Program-made: the position numbers and the translations under genes | Notes under the pieces: model-generated | The model's input: only the letters and a program-made list of their open reading frames with translations | The model's database searches: none | Told to the model about the DNA's origin: nothing | Part shown: in pieces, positions 24,096 through 30,967 of the stretch | Layout of the letters: each line of letters begins with the position of its first letter | Position numbering within the stretch: the stretch's first letter is position 1 | Source: a virus | Direction: 5' to 3' (one strand) | DNA length: 52,878 nt | IMG/VR virus record: IMGVR_UViG_3300028550_003611 | Span: 1-52,878 of that record

Positions 24096-24292
24096 AATGA
24101 TAGTGAGTTAAACTCTCTAAGTAGTCTACCAGCACGAGTGTGTGACCCTCCTGTAGAGAACTTATGATTAGGAGCAAGCTTAGTGAGAAAGTCAAGAAAC
24201 TTACCTATCGTAATGAACCTGTAGTTACGAGCGACAGTTAAGAAGTCGTCACTAAACAGTTCAGCGTGTGTGAGGATGTGCTTGCGTCTCAT
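24092..24292 (-). CDS. Small basic 66-aa protein
   Basis: This helical basic protein (MRRKHILTHAELF, then GKFLDFLTKLAPNHKF) lies in the G+C-rich island, with 4-base overlaps to both neighbours. The segment GGSHTRAGRLLREF could be a short nucleic-acid-binding helix. Function unknown. The start region of the downstream gene includes a degenerate copy of the repeat (24094-24110). Confidence 0.6.
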   Translation of the reverse strand: MRRKHILTHAELFSDDFLTVARNYRFITIGKFLDFLTKLAPNHKFSTGGSHTRAGRLLREFNSLSL

Positions 24293-24510
24293 ACGTCGTG
24301 CTTTAGCATATGTTCCTCAGCCCCTTGCTCTAAATCTTCCCAGATTCGACGTTCAAGCTGATGCACTTTATCACGAAGCATATCGTTCTCAGTTCTAAGC
24401 TGTATGTATCCCTTGATGTAATCAACAAGGAAGATAGACATCACAAGCAGACCCACAACAACCGAAGTTGCTATGAGTACTGCGAGAGATGTGTGCAGTA
24501 AAGCACTCAT
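24289..24510 (-). CDS. Single-pass membrane protein with coiled coil (73 aa)
   Basis: Residues about 5-32 form one strongly hydrophobic segment (LAVLIATSVVVGLLVMSIFL), followed by a charged coiled-coil-like stretch (RTENDMLRDKVHQLERRIW) and an acidic tail. An N-terminal anchor plus a periplasmic coiled coil is the layout of inner-membrane spanins (Rz-like). With the lipoprotein at 22.6 kb this could be a separated spanin pair, but the distance and gene order are unusual, so this is only a hypothesis. Confidence 0.65.
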   Translation of the reverse strand: MSALLHTSLAVLIATSVVVGLLVMSIFLVDYIKGYIQLRTENDMLRDKVHQLERRIWEDLEQGAEEHMLKHDV

Positions 24511-24902
24511 TAGAACGTCTGATTTACAGCGATACCTACACGCTGTCTACACGCTATAAGCGAGAAGTCAGGGTACTCAGCTGTTACACGACCTACGATG
24601 AGGTCATACGGAGGCATCACAGCGTCAGCTTGACCTGCCTCGACCCACTTATGTGCGAGAGGCACAGAGATGGTGAGCTCCTTGCCGTTGTGTATCACAG
24701 CCTGATTAGTCTGAGCCCACAAGACACGGATGTAGTCACCCTTGCCTACTGACCTAGTAGGTACATACTGAATAGTCCAAGCATTAGGACACACTCCAGA
24801 ATTAGGCTCGAAGGGTAAGCCTTGAGATAAACACGCTTGCTTTCGCATCTCAGCGAGTTTGACGGCCATAGGCTGACCGATGCCATTAGAAGAATTTTCC
24901 AT
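24510..24902 (-). CDS. Uncharacterised 130-aa protein in the G+C-rich island
   Basis: From MENSSNGIGQPMAVKLAEMR the protein continues with a compact beta-rich domain (WTIQYVPTRSVGKGDYIRVLW, then KELTISVPLAHKW). The frame extends upstream to 25025, but that part is compositionally odd, Pro/Ser-rich and probably non-coding, so I start at 24902. Local G+C is about 50-57 percent against roughly a third in the rest of the window, suggesting separate origin. Confidence 0.6.
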   Translation of the reverse strand: MENSSNGIGQPMAVKLAEMRKQACLSQGLPFEPNSGVCPNAWTIQYVPTRSVGKGDYIRVLWAQTNQAVIHNGKELTISVPLAHKWVEAGQADAVMPPYDLIVGRVTAEYPDFSLIACRQRVGIAVNQTF

Positions 24903-25052
24903 AGTGATGGGAAATTTTGCTGTACGTACTAGATTAGCTTCAGTACAGCTGGTTTTTGGCCGTGGGGGTATCCCAAAGCTCGAGTGCTCGGTGGGGTCAT
25001 TGATTGAATTGGGTAACACTCTCACAAACCAAGAAAATTTTTCTAATTTTTT

Positions 25053-27338
25053 TTATGACGGCTTAATAGACATTACCGTCTGCCCTTTAGGAATTTTATT
25101 TTTTTCCTTTTCTAAAGCTTTTTCCTCTGATAATTTTTTATTGTGTGCTATTATATCATTACGATTATCCTTATATCTTTGTATTTGCTTTTTAGTCATC
25201 CCCTTTAAACCTAAAGACGATCTTAACTTTCTTACTGCAGGTCTCCCATACGGAAATTTCTTGACACCTTTCTGAGCTTTACGCCTAACACCTCCTCTTC
25301 GTAAATTATACTTACTAGAATTTTTTCTCCCCCCTAGTTTAAATTCTGGACCCCCAGAAGTAGGATCATTGTTTTCTTCACCTAAAACTGTGATTGCTGT
25401 TCCTGCAGCAGCACCTGTTATAACAGGAGAATACTTTAGAAGATTCATAAGAGAAATAGCTTTTTCTGTTTCTGAGCCCCCTTTAAGAATTTTAAATAAG
25501 TCTTCCCCTCCTTTAGCTTTCATAGCTTCTTTTAAAACTTCAATTCCATCGACTCCAGCTTCTGAGAGTTCTGAAAAATCCCCAATAGCAATTTTTGATT
25601 CATCCAAATGCGACATCCCTGAAAATCGTTTATATCCATTTATCTCGGTTGAAAGAAACTTTCTTACTTCTTGAGTTCGTGCTGTAATTTCTTCTGCAGT
25701 AGCATAATATTTATTCAGACTCTCATCAGGTTGATAATATCTATTACCTTTAGTAACAGGAGAATATGCATCATCTACAAAAAGAGAGAGTTTATCTTTA
25801 ACAACTTTACCTGCATCAGTCTTTAAAAAGTGAAAAGTATTTTTATGATTTAATTCATGAATTCCTGTTGATGTAATACCCTCTTTGTTATACGTTTCCA
25901 ACCAATGAGTCTTGTCTCCTTTATTTTTTCCCCAAAGATTTTGCACAAAGGTTTTAGTTTTACCTTTAGACAGAGGATAAGCAAGTTCATTTACAAAAGC
26001 TTTATCTTTAATAGCTCCCCAAGATGAATGATCTGGCAGATATACTCCCCCAGACTCTGATATATGTGAAGATTTGTGTGCATTATGCCCTTTCTCAAGC
26101 GTACTTTTAGCTCCTTTATCAAAAACTTTACCTATATCATTTCCTTCTGCCATTGATTTTTCTGCAGCAAAGGCATCTCTTACAGCATCATCCCCATACT
26201 TTGCTATTAAATCTTTCATAGGATCCATACTGTTTTTAGGATTCCATAAAGGATCACTCATTATTTCAATTTGCTTCTTATTTATTGTAGGATATAACTC
26301 CTCAAAATGTTTTCGTATTTTAGGATCTTTATAAAATCCTTGACTAAATTCATCTGCTTCTTTTAGTGCAGAATTAAATTCTTTTTTAAACGGTGATTCT
26401 AAAATCTGTCTGCCCTTTATTCTTGCTGAAGACATATTCTTTAAATGATTTTTAACTGGGGCAGATACACTTTTAAGTCCTCCTTTAATTGTTTCTTTAA
26501 CTGCTGATTGTCCTGGAATTACTATTCCTGGTAGTGCTCCTAGAGTATTAAATCCAGCTTCTAAATATTCTCCTCTACCTAAATTTCCTGCAACCCTACT
26601 CCCATAATCTACCCATGCAGCTGGGTTAACAACATCAAGAGCCATATCTTGAGGAGTTTTCCCAATACCTCCCCTTGCGTCATACTCCGCTGGAGTTAAA
26701 CTTAATCCTTCTGTTGCAGGATGACTAAGTGCTTTCCAAGATTTAATTGGGGAACCAGCCATTTCTAAAAATCCTACTTCTTTTGTTTCATCTTTATCCG
26801 GGGCTTGAGAAATTGTACCTTGATCATGAATTTTATCGTACAATTCTGTTTTTTTATCAATTTCTTTTTTAGTTTTTACAACTTGTGCAAAATTCGCTCC
26901 TCCATCCGTTGCATCTAATAAACTAGAAACACTAGGAACATTTACTTTAGTATTGTCTGATTTAGTAGTAGTGCCTGTTACTAAATTTTGACCTATTGGG
27001 GAACCATATTTGTCTAACCCATTCTGAGCTCTTATTCTAGAGTTCTTTTTCTTTGCGTATTCAGGACTTAACAGTATCCCTTGCTCAGCTTTCTTTCTAC
27101 TCCAAAACCTAAATGGTTTTCTCTTGCTCCCTTTTTTACGACTTTTTTCTTTTCTACTTTTATTAGTACTAGAGTTCTCACTTGTTGTACTCCCATCTGG
27201 TTGATGACTTACATCTTTATTGTCATTATTACCATACGTTCCGTTTGTATGATTAATCTTATTTAACTCCGTACGGTTACTTATTGCCTTTTTAGAAGAT
27301 TGAAAATCTAAATATTCTTGTCTGTAGTCTCTCCCCAT
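25053..27338 (-). CDS. Large 761-aa protein with HELNH zinc-peptidase motif
   Basis: The N-terminal 150 residues are polar, Asn/Ser/Lys-rich and probably disordered. A central part holds a Gly/Ala-rich stretch around 240-290 and then H494-E-L-N-H498, a zincin HExxH motif (GIHELNHKNTF). Near 655-672 is a hydrophobic segment (SPVITGAAAGTAITVLG). The last 90 residues are very basic, with a GGRKNSSKYNLRRGGVRRK element. It looks like a virion-associated or ejected protein rather than a replication protein, yet it is on the early strand, one base after the type 9 secretion substrate gene. Role uncertain; a virion peptidase or internal protein is the best guess. Confidence 0.65.
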   Translation of the reverse strand: MGRDYRQEYLDFQSSKKAISNRTELNKINHTNGTYGNNDNKDVSHQPDGSTTSENSSTNKSRKEKSRKKGSKRKPFRFWSRKKAEQGILLSPEYAKKKNSRIRAQNGLDKYGSPIGQNLVTGTTTKSDNTKVNVPSVSSLLDATDGGANFAQVVKTKKEIDKKTELYDKIHDQGTISQAPDKDETKEVGFLEMAGSPIKSWKALSHPATEGLSLTPAEYDARGGIGKTPQDMALDVVNPAAWVDYGSRVAGNLGRGEYLEAGFNTLGALPGIVIPGQSAVKETIKGGLKSVSAPVKNHLKNMSSARIKGRQILESPFKKEFNSALKEADEFSQGFYKDPKIRKHFEELYPTINKKQIEIMSDPLWNPKNSMDPMKDLIAKYGDDAVRDAFAAEKSMAEGNDIGKVFDKGAKSTLEKGHNAHKSSHISESGGVYLPDHSSWGAIKDKAFVNELAYPLSKGKTKTFVQNLWGKNKGDKTHWLETYNKEGITSTGIHELNHKNTFHFLKTDAGKVVKDKLSLFVDDAYSPVTKGNRYYQPDESLNKYYATAEEITARTQEVRKFLSTEINGYKRFSGMSHLDESKIAIGDFSELSEAGVDGIEVLKEAMKAKGGEDLFKILKGGSETEKAISLMNLLKYSPVITGAAAGTAITVLGEENNDPTSGGPEFKLGGRKNSSKYNLRRGGVRRKAQKGVKKFPYGRPAVRKLRSSLGLKGMTKKQIQRYKDNRNDIIAHNKKLSEEKALEKEKNKIPKGQTVMSIKPS

Positions 27339-27339
27339 A

Positions 27340-28563
27340 TTAATATAGTACAGTTATTGTTCCGTTAAATTGAAACACACTTGCGTTCATAGAACTGTGT
27401 GCTGTTATAGTATAGACGTAAGTTCCTGTAGCAACGTCAGCATCCCACTCATCTATTGACGATGTACTTATCCATACAAGCCCACCCCATCTATTGTAGA
27501 TGCGAGTCTCCCATTGATCCCAACAAGCTCCGTCTGAAACAACCATCCAAGTATCATTCCATCCATCCCCATTAGGGGTTACAACATTTGGGGCAAAGAT
27601 TGAAGTCTCGTCACAAGGAAATGCTTCTGCACATTGTTCCCCCGTTTCACAATCTATATAAATAGATTCATATACAAAATCAGTTATAGTGTATGTATTA
27701 TAAACGTAGAGATACTCATATACAACCGTCTCTACATACATCGTGTCAGTTAAATAAATATATTCAAGCTCAACAAGAGTGTCTGTTTCTATCAACACAA
27801 TAGTATCGTATAGATACTCAATTATGTCTACATACTCAATTACTTGTACAGTGTCTGGGGGTAATTGAACATACTCTATCAATGTGTCCACTTCTGTAAT
27901 GTATAGAGTGTCTGTTGTTATCCACTCAACATCTATATAAATCGTATCAATAACATCTACATACACAGTATCACACGAAGGTGGGGCACAATATATAGCA
28001 GTGTTATTAGACAGGTCTACGTCAGGATAGTTCTGAGTTTGGTTAAACCCTGGATTCAACGCCCAACCTCCTTCAGCTATAAAAGCTGTGCGAGATAAAT
28101 TAATTTGCCACACAACTAACTCAGTACATAAAGTATCATTAGCTAATAGTTCTGCCCAACAATCGTTTGTACTTGCCCCTGTATCATAAACATTAGCACC
28201 CCAAGTATCACCATCGCTAAGAATCTGATTACCGTAAAGAGTAAAAACTTTAAACGTCCAACCTGGATGATTAACACCTGTTAGACAATCCATCCAATTA
28301 TAATCTAACCCTTCTACATGCAGCCCTAAAACAATATGAGATACTGTTGTGTTGTTAGTTACGTGTGGGCTAGAACTATTATCGCAAGTAGTTCCTACAC
28401 TAGTAAACTCGTTGCACCCACAGTTCTCACTGTTGATAGCCTCAACCACAATGTCACCCGTGGTAGCATCCCAACTATTAATAGCTACATCACATTGTGC
28501 GTTTACAGTTGTAGTAATAAAAATACTACATAAAATAAACAATACAAATTTTAATTGTTTCAT
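27340..28563 (-). CDS. Secreted protein with type 9 secretion system CHU_C-like sorting domain
   Basis: This 407-residue protein has a Sec signal peptide (about 1-22, ending VNA). A globular N-terminal part has paired Cys. Residues about 195-305 are a beta-type linker of repeated DTVYVDVIDTIYI-like units. The C-terminal domain from about residue 323 reads APNVVTPNGDGWNDTW, RIYNRWGGLVW and GTYVYTIT, the hallmarks of the gliding-motility-associated (CHU_C, type B) sorting domain of Bacteroidetes type 9 secretion. The phage protein should be exported to the host surface or released. It is coupled by ATGA to the upstream DUF5675 gene. Possible jobs are receptor masking, superinfection exclusion, or interference with surface adhesins; all are inference. 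Confidence 0.85.
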   Translation of the reverse strand: MKQLKFVLFILCSIFITTTVNAQCDVAINSWDATTGDIVVEAINSENCGCNEFTSVGTTCDNSSSPHVTNNTTVSHIVLGLHVEGLDYNWMDCLTGVNHPGWTFKVFTLYGNQILSDGDTWGANVYDTGASTNDCWAELLANDTLCTELVVWQINLSRTAFIAEGGWALNPGFNQTQNYPDVDLSNNTAIYCAPPSCDTVYVDVIDTIYIDVEWITTDTLYITEVDTLIEYVQLPPDTVQVIEYVDIIEYLYDTIVLIETDTLVELEYIYLTDTMYVETVVYEYLYVYNTYTITDFVYESIYIDCETGEQCAEAFPCDETSIFAPNVVTPNGDGWNDTWMVVSDGACWDQWETRIYNRWGGLVWISTSSIDEWDADVATGTYVYTITAHSSMNASVFQFNGTITVLY

Positions 28564-29039
28564 GATTCTATAGTTGAAAAATCAATATATTTAATAGTAA
28601 CATCTTGCCCTTTTTCTAAAACAGCAGCAATTCGTGGGTATACATTAAAGTAAGCTTCAGTGCTGTTACCTATAAACCCATTAGTTTTAATACTGTTATT
28701 TACTTGCGAGTTGCCCAATAATAAACATCCCGCAGTGTCTTCATCAGTATTGCCACAATGTATAAGGATATACTTAAAATTAGGGACATCAAGTACATGA
28801 AGCATACCAAGATGTATATCAGCAAACCTCTTGGAATACTTAGTATGATGTCCTCCAACAATCCTAAGACCAAGACAGTACTCTCCTTCAGGTATACAAG
28901 TTTCTCCCCACACTTTTTCAGTGCGGCTTTCATCTTCGAGAGTATAGCATAAAAATTCACGTTTTCCATTGTTTATTTCAAATAACATTCCGTTAGTTGA
29001 GTCCGTTCCGTAGTTAAATCTTAATACTTCTAATTGCAT
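28560..29039 (-). CDS. DUF5675-family protein
   Basis: A 159-residue protein with the family pattern CYTLEDESR, GETCIPEGEYCLGLR, then YILIHCGNTDEDTAGCLLLG and a C-terminal FxxxYPRIA block. The HxGN...DTxGC segment resembles the His/Cys active-site layout of L,D-transpeptidase-like folds, so peptidoglycan or cell-wall activity is possible but unproven. There is no signal peptide. It is co-translated between two exported proteins (10-base overlap upstream, 4-base overlap downstream). Confidence 0.75.
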   Translation of the reverse strand: MQLEVLRFNYGTDSTNGMLFEINNGKREFLCYTLEDESRTEKVWGETCIPEGEYCLGLRIVGGHHTKYSKRFADIHLGMLHVLDVPNFKYILIHCGNTDEDTAGCLLLGNSQVNNSIKTNGFIGNSTEAYFNVYPRIAAVLEKGQDVTIKYIDFSTIES

Positions 29040-29389
29040 GATCCGTAATTTGATAAAAAAGTTAATAAGTCGTTTACATCTACATCCCCATCTTCATTAA
29101 AGTCTCCAGCGCAAACTGGTTGAACACAGGAAGGATAGTTAGGGTGCTCTGTAAGCAAAGGATATACAAACCCATCCCCGTTTAAAACAAAAGCAGTTCC
29201 TATGTCTGCACAGTAAATTATAGTATATCCTCCCGCAGGTAATCCAAAGTAATGAGCTTCCCCATCGCAGTCTTGATACTGGAAATTTGTCCATTTTTCT
29301 GCCCCTACAGAAGTAAAGACATGCTGATTGCATTGGGCAATAGCAGTTAAGCTAAATATTAAAAATATTAAAGTAATTATATATTTCAT
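29030..29389 (-). CDS. Secreted protein with dockerin-like EF-hand repeat at the C terminus
   Basis: The 119-residue product has a clear signal peptide (MKYIITLIFLIFSLTAIAQ), a small Cys-containing beta domain and a C-terminal calcium-loop motif (C-x-G-DFNEDGDVDVNDLLTFL) like one dockerin/EF-hand repeat, ending in a Cys. Such tails are widespread in secreted proteins of flavobacteria. It is the first gene of the leftward cassette starting at the divergent control region. A surface or extracellular role in the infected host is likely. Confidence 0.75.
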   Translation of the reverse strand: MKYIITLIFLIFSLTAIAQCNQHVFTSVGAEKWTNFQYQDCDGEAHYFGLPAGGYTIIYCADIGTAFVLNGDGFVYPLLTEHPNYPSCVQPVCAGDFNEDGDVDVNDLLTFLSNYGSCN

Positions 29390-29433
29390 TGTTTTTTGTT
29401 AAGTCTATGCAGTAAATATACAACTTTTTAAGT

Positions 29434-29441
29434 TATCTTTG
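29434..29441 (+). promoter_or_regulatory. TAnnTTTG promoter -7 element ahead of the candidate RNA
   Basis: TATCTTTG matches the Bacteroidetes -7 consensus and lies about 5-7 bases before the first paired helix of the candidate RNA. A small dyad AACTT-TTT-AAGTT (29422-29434) precedes it. No clear -33 TTG was found at the right distance. Confidence 0.4.
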
Positions 29442-29445
29442 CGCC

Positions 29446-29700
29446 GAAACCGCTTCCTAGTGACCGGCCTCAGGTAATCAAAAAGAGGCCTAGACATCGG
29501 GTTACAGTAACTGTCAACATAGTCAGCGAACGTCGTCCCCGGTAGTTTCAAAATAAATGTTAATATAAAACTCAGGTGGGAACCAGGCTATAAGGTGTCG
29601 CCCCCACACAGGCTAAAAACGGTGAGTGGAAATTTAACACTAGACAAAAAAATTCGAAAAATCGAAGGGGCCTAATTGTATTTGGGCGACAAATTTAAAA
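29446..29700 (+). ncRNA. Candidate structured RNA in the divergent control region
   Basis: The segment is much richer in G+C than its surroundings and has no gene. Helices that can be read directly: GAAAC/GTTTC (29446-29450 with 29545-29549) and ACCGG/CCGGT (29463-29467 with 29539-29543) enclose a perfect GGCCTC/GAGGCC hairpin (29466-29490; its first two bases compete with the ACCGG helix) and a GTTACAGTAAC element. A second part has GTGT/ACAC (29595-29598 with 29606-29609), whose C-rich loop can pair with GGGCG at 29684-29688, a pseudoknot-like contact, or as a longer helix GTCGCCC/GGGCGAC (29597-29603 with 29684-29690). A TTCGA/TCGAA hairpin lies at 29653-29666. It matches no RNA family I know. 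It could be a free RNA, a leader of either strand, or an origin. Confidence 0.45.
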
Positions 29701-29707
29701 ATATTTT

Positions 29708-29748
29708 GTAACATAGCTTGTTACATAAGAGAAAGTTTTATATATTTG
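29708..29748 (+). promoter_or_regulatory. Promoter of the groES/late operon with palindromic operator
   Basis: A -33 TTG (29718-29720) and a -7 TATATTTG (29741-29748), 20 bases apart, fit the Bacteroidetes sigma factor consensus and predict a start about 10 bases before the GroES ATG. The -33 element lies inside a 17-base dyad GTAACA-TAGCT-TGTTAC (29708-29724), a plausible repressor or activator site. Confidence 0.65.
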
Positions 29749-29764
29749 TTGCAAACCAAACATT

Positions 29765-30052
29765 ATGCCAACAACAATAAACTTTCAGCCCACTAGAGAT
29801 TGGGTTGTGCTCCCAGTAAAGAATACTGAAAAAACAGAATCTGGAATTATTCTCCCAGAAAGTGTTCAAAAAACAATTAAAACTAACATTCTAACTGTAG
29901 TTGCTACAGGCCCTACTTGCGTAGACATCAAAGTTGGTCAAACAGTTATGGTCCATCCTACAACAGAAGGATTGATTATTGAGGTTGATGGAACCAGCTA
30001 TGTTATGGTCAATGAATTCATGATTTGTGGTATAATGCCAGAAAAAAAGTGA
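29765..30052 (+). CDS. groES: GroES-like co-chaperonin (Cpn10)
   Basis: This 95-residue protein aligns over its full length with Cpn10: the N-terminal strand PTRDWVVLPVK, the mobile-loop region EKTESGIILPES with the IIL hydrophobic tripeptide that docks on GroEL, then VVATGP, VKVGQTVMV and EVDGTSYVMVNE. No GroEL is encoded in the window, so it should act with the host chaperonin, as T4 gp31 does for capsid protein folding. It is the first gene of the rightward operon, shortly before the terminase and capsid genes, consistent with folding of the major capsid protein. Confidence 0.9.
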   Translation: MPTTINFQPTRDWVVLPVKNTEKTESGIILPESVQKTIKTNILTVVATGPTCVDIKVGQTVMVHPTTEGLIIEVDGTSYVMVNEFMICGIMPEKK

Positions 30053-30294
30053 AAGGAACTGTAACTATATCAATAAAAGATTACGACTCCCTTAGAGGGG
30101 CAGAAAGCTCTTCACTAAAAAAAGATGAGAGACTGATTAGAGCTGCAAAAGAGCTCGAAGTCTTTCTCTCATTTCTTGTTACAAGAGAAAATATTGCTGA
30201 ATATCTAGATGAATTTAACAGGCAATCTAAAGGAACAAAAATTAATCTTATTGAAGGCAGAGCTAAAATAATATTCGAAAATGAGGAAAATTAA
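30049..30294 (+). CDS. Uncharacterised 81-aa protein coupled to GroES
   Basis: I start it at the GTG that overlaps the GroES stop (GTGA); a TTG at 30025 would extend it 8 codons. The chain is helical and basic (KDERLIRAAKELEVFLSFLV), with a short beta hairpin at the end. It overlaps the next gene by 14 bases. Function unknown. Confidence 0.65.
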   Translation: MKGTVTISIKDYDSLRGAESSSLKKDERLIRAAKELEVFLSFLVTRENIAEYLDEFNRQSKGTKINLIEGRAKIIFENEEN

Positions 30295-30595
30295 TATTAA
30301 AACAGACAGTACTCTTAAATACTTTCAAGTGTTTAATGGGATTTTAGAACTTACAGATAAAGAACTTAAAATTCTTTCTGAATTTGTAGATTTAAGCATT
30401 ACAATTAACTTATGTTCTGCTGAAAACAAAAAATTAGTGTCTAAAAAGTTAAATATAAAAGATCCTAATACTCTTAACAATTACGTTAAAAGACTTAAAG
30501 ATAAAGGCGCAATTAAAAAAACTAAAGATGGGTATGCTTTAGCTGGACTGTTAAAAAAAGAAGAATATGTTGTATTAGCAATACACAATGTCTAA
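30281..30595 (+). CDS. Winged-helix/HTH DNA-binding protein
   Basis: A 104-residue protein with LTDKELKILSEFV (helix 1), NKKLVSKKLNIKDPNTLNNY (recognition turn and helix) and a wing-like GAIKKTKDGYALAG. This is the LuxR/MarR-like order helix-turn-helix-wing, and phage regulators or small terminases may show it. Sitting beside the palindromic operator at 29.71 kb, it is a candidate regulator of the late operon. Alternatively it could be a DNA-recognition subunit for packaging. Confidence 0.7.
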   Translation: MRKINIKTDSTLKYFQVFNGILELTDKELKILSEFVDLSITINLCSAENKKLVSKKLNIKDPNTLNNYVKRLKDKGAIKKTKDGYALAGLLKKEEYVVLAIHNV

Positions 30596-30728
30596 AATTA
30601 CATTAATAGAGGACCATTTTATAATGGATCCCTGGTCTTTGTTAGTATTATACTCACATAAAGGAGAAGCAATACAAATAGTAATTTATCATACAAAAAC
30701 TGAAGATGGAGAAGTTATCAATTTATAA
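30588..30728 (+). CDS. Small 46-aa protein
   Basis: A 46-codon frame overlaps the end of the HTH gene by 8 bases and encodes a beta-rich peptide (MDPWSLLVLYSHKGEAIQIV). It fills the gap between two genes. Its stop is one base before an in-frame ATG of the next gene, which supports it. Confidence 0.5.
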   Translation: MSKITLIEDHFIMDPWSLLVLYSHKGEAIQIVIYHTKTEDGEVINL

Positions 30729-30966
30729 AATGGTTAAATCTTTTGCAAAAGAGGTAAAAGAATTTGCTAAAGAAGGAGCCCCGCATGTAAGTGCAACAGA
30801 ATATAAAGAACGTTTAGATGCTTGCAAAGGATGTCCTAATTTTAAAATAGATATTGAACGATGCGGGCTGTGCGGTTGTTTAGTAGAACACAAAGCTAAA
30901 TGGGGCACTACTGATTGCCCAGATGATCCATCAAGATGGAAACCAATTATTAAAAAAGAGATTTAA
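30706..30966 (+). CDS. Zinc-binding protein with CxxC knuckles (DUF6171-like)
   Basis: After a Lys-rich helix (KMVKSFAKEVKEFAKEG) come C-K-G-C-P, C-G-L-C-G-C and a later TDCPDDPSRW motif, a compact zinc ribbon common in tail-to-packaging gene regions of Bacteroidetes phages. The ATG at 30706 overlaps the small gene before it by 23 bases; an in-frame ATG at 30730 would avoid overlap and is equally likely. Role unknown. Confidence 0.7.
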   Translation: MEKLSIYKMVKSFAKEVKEFAKEGAPHVSATEYKERLDACKGCPNFKIDIERCGLCGCLVEHKAKWGTTDCPDDPSRWKPIIKKEI

Positions 30967-30967
30967 G

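Noticed and set aside
24903-25052. N-terminal extension of the 130-aa gene and possible coding in the gap
   Set aside because: The extension encodes a Pro/Ser-rich stretch with no structure; the gap holds only a weak A+T hairpin (AGAAAA/TTTTCT) and a CGAGTGCTCG dyad.
29446-29700. tmRNA, RNase P RNA or tRNA in the G+C-rich segment
   Set aside because: No T-arm GGTTCRANNCC, acceptor stem or RNase P core motifs were seen.
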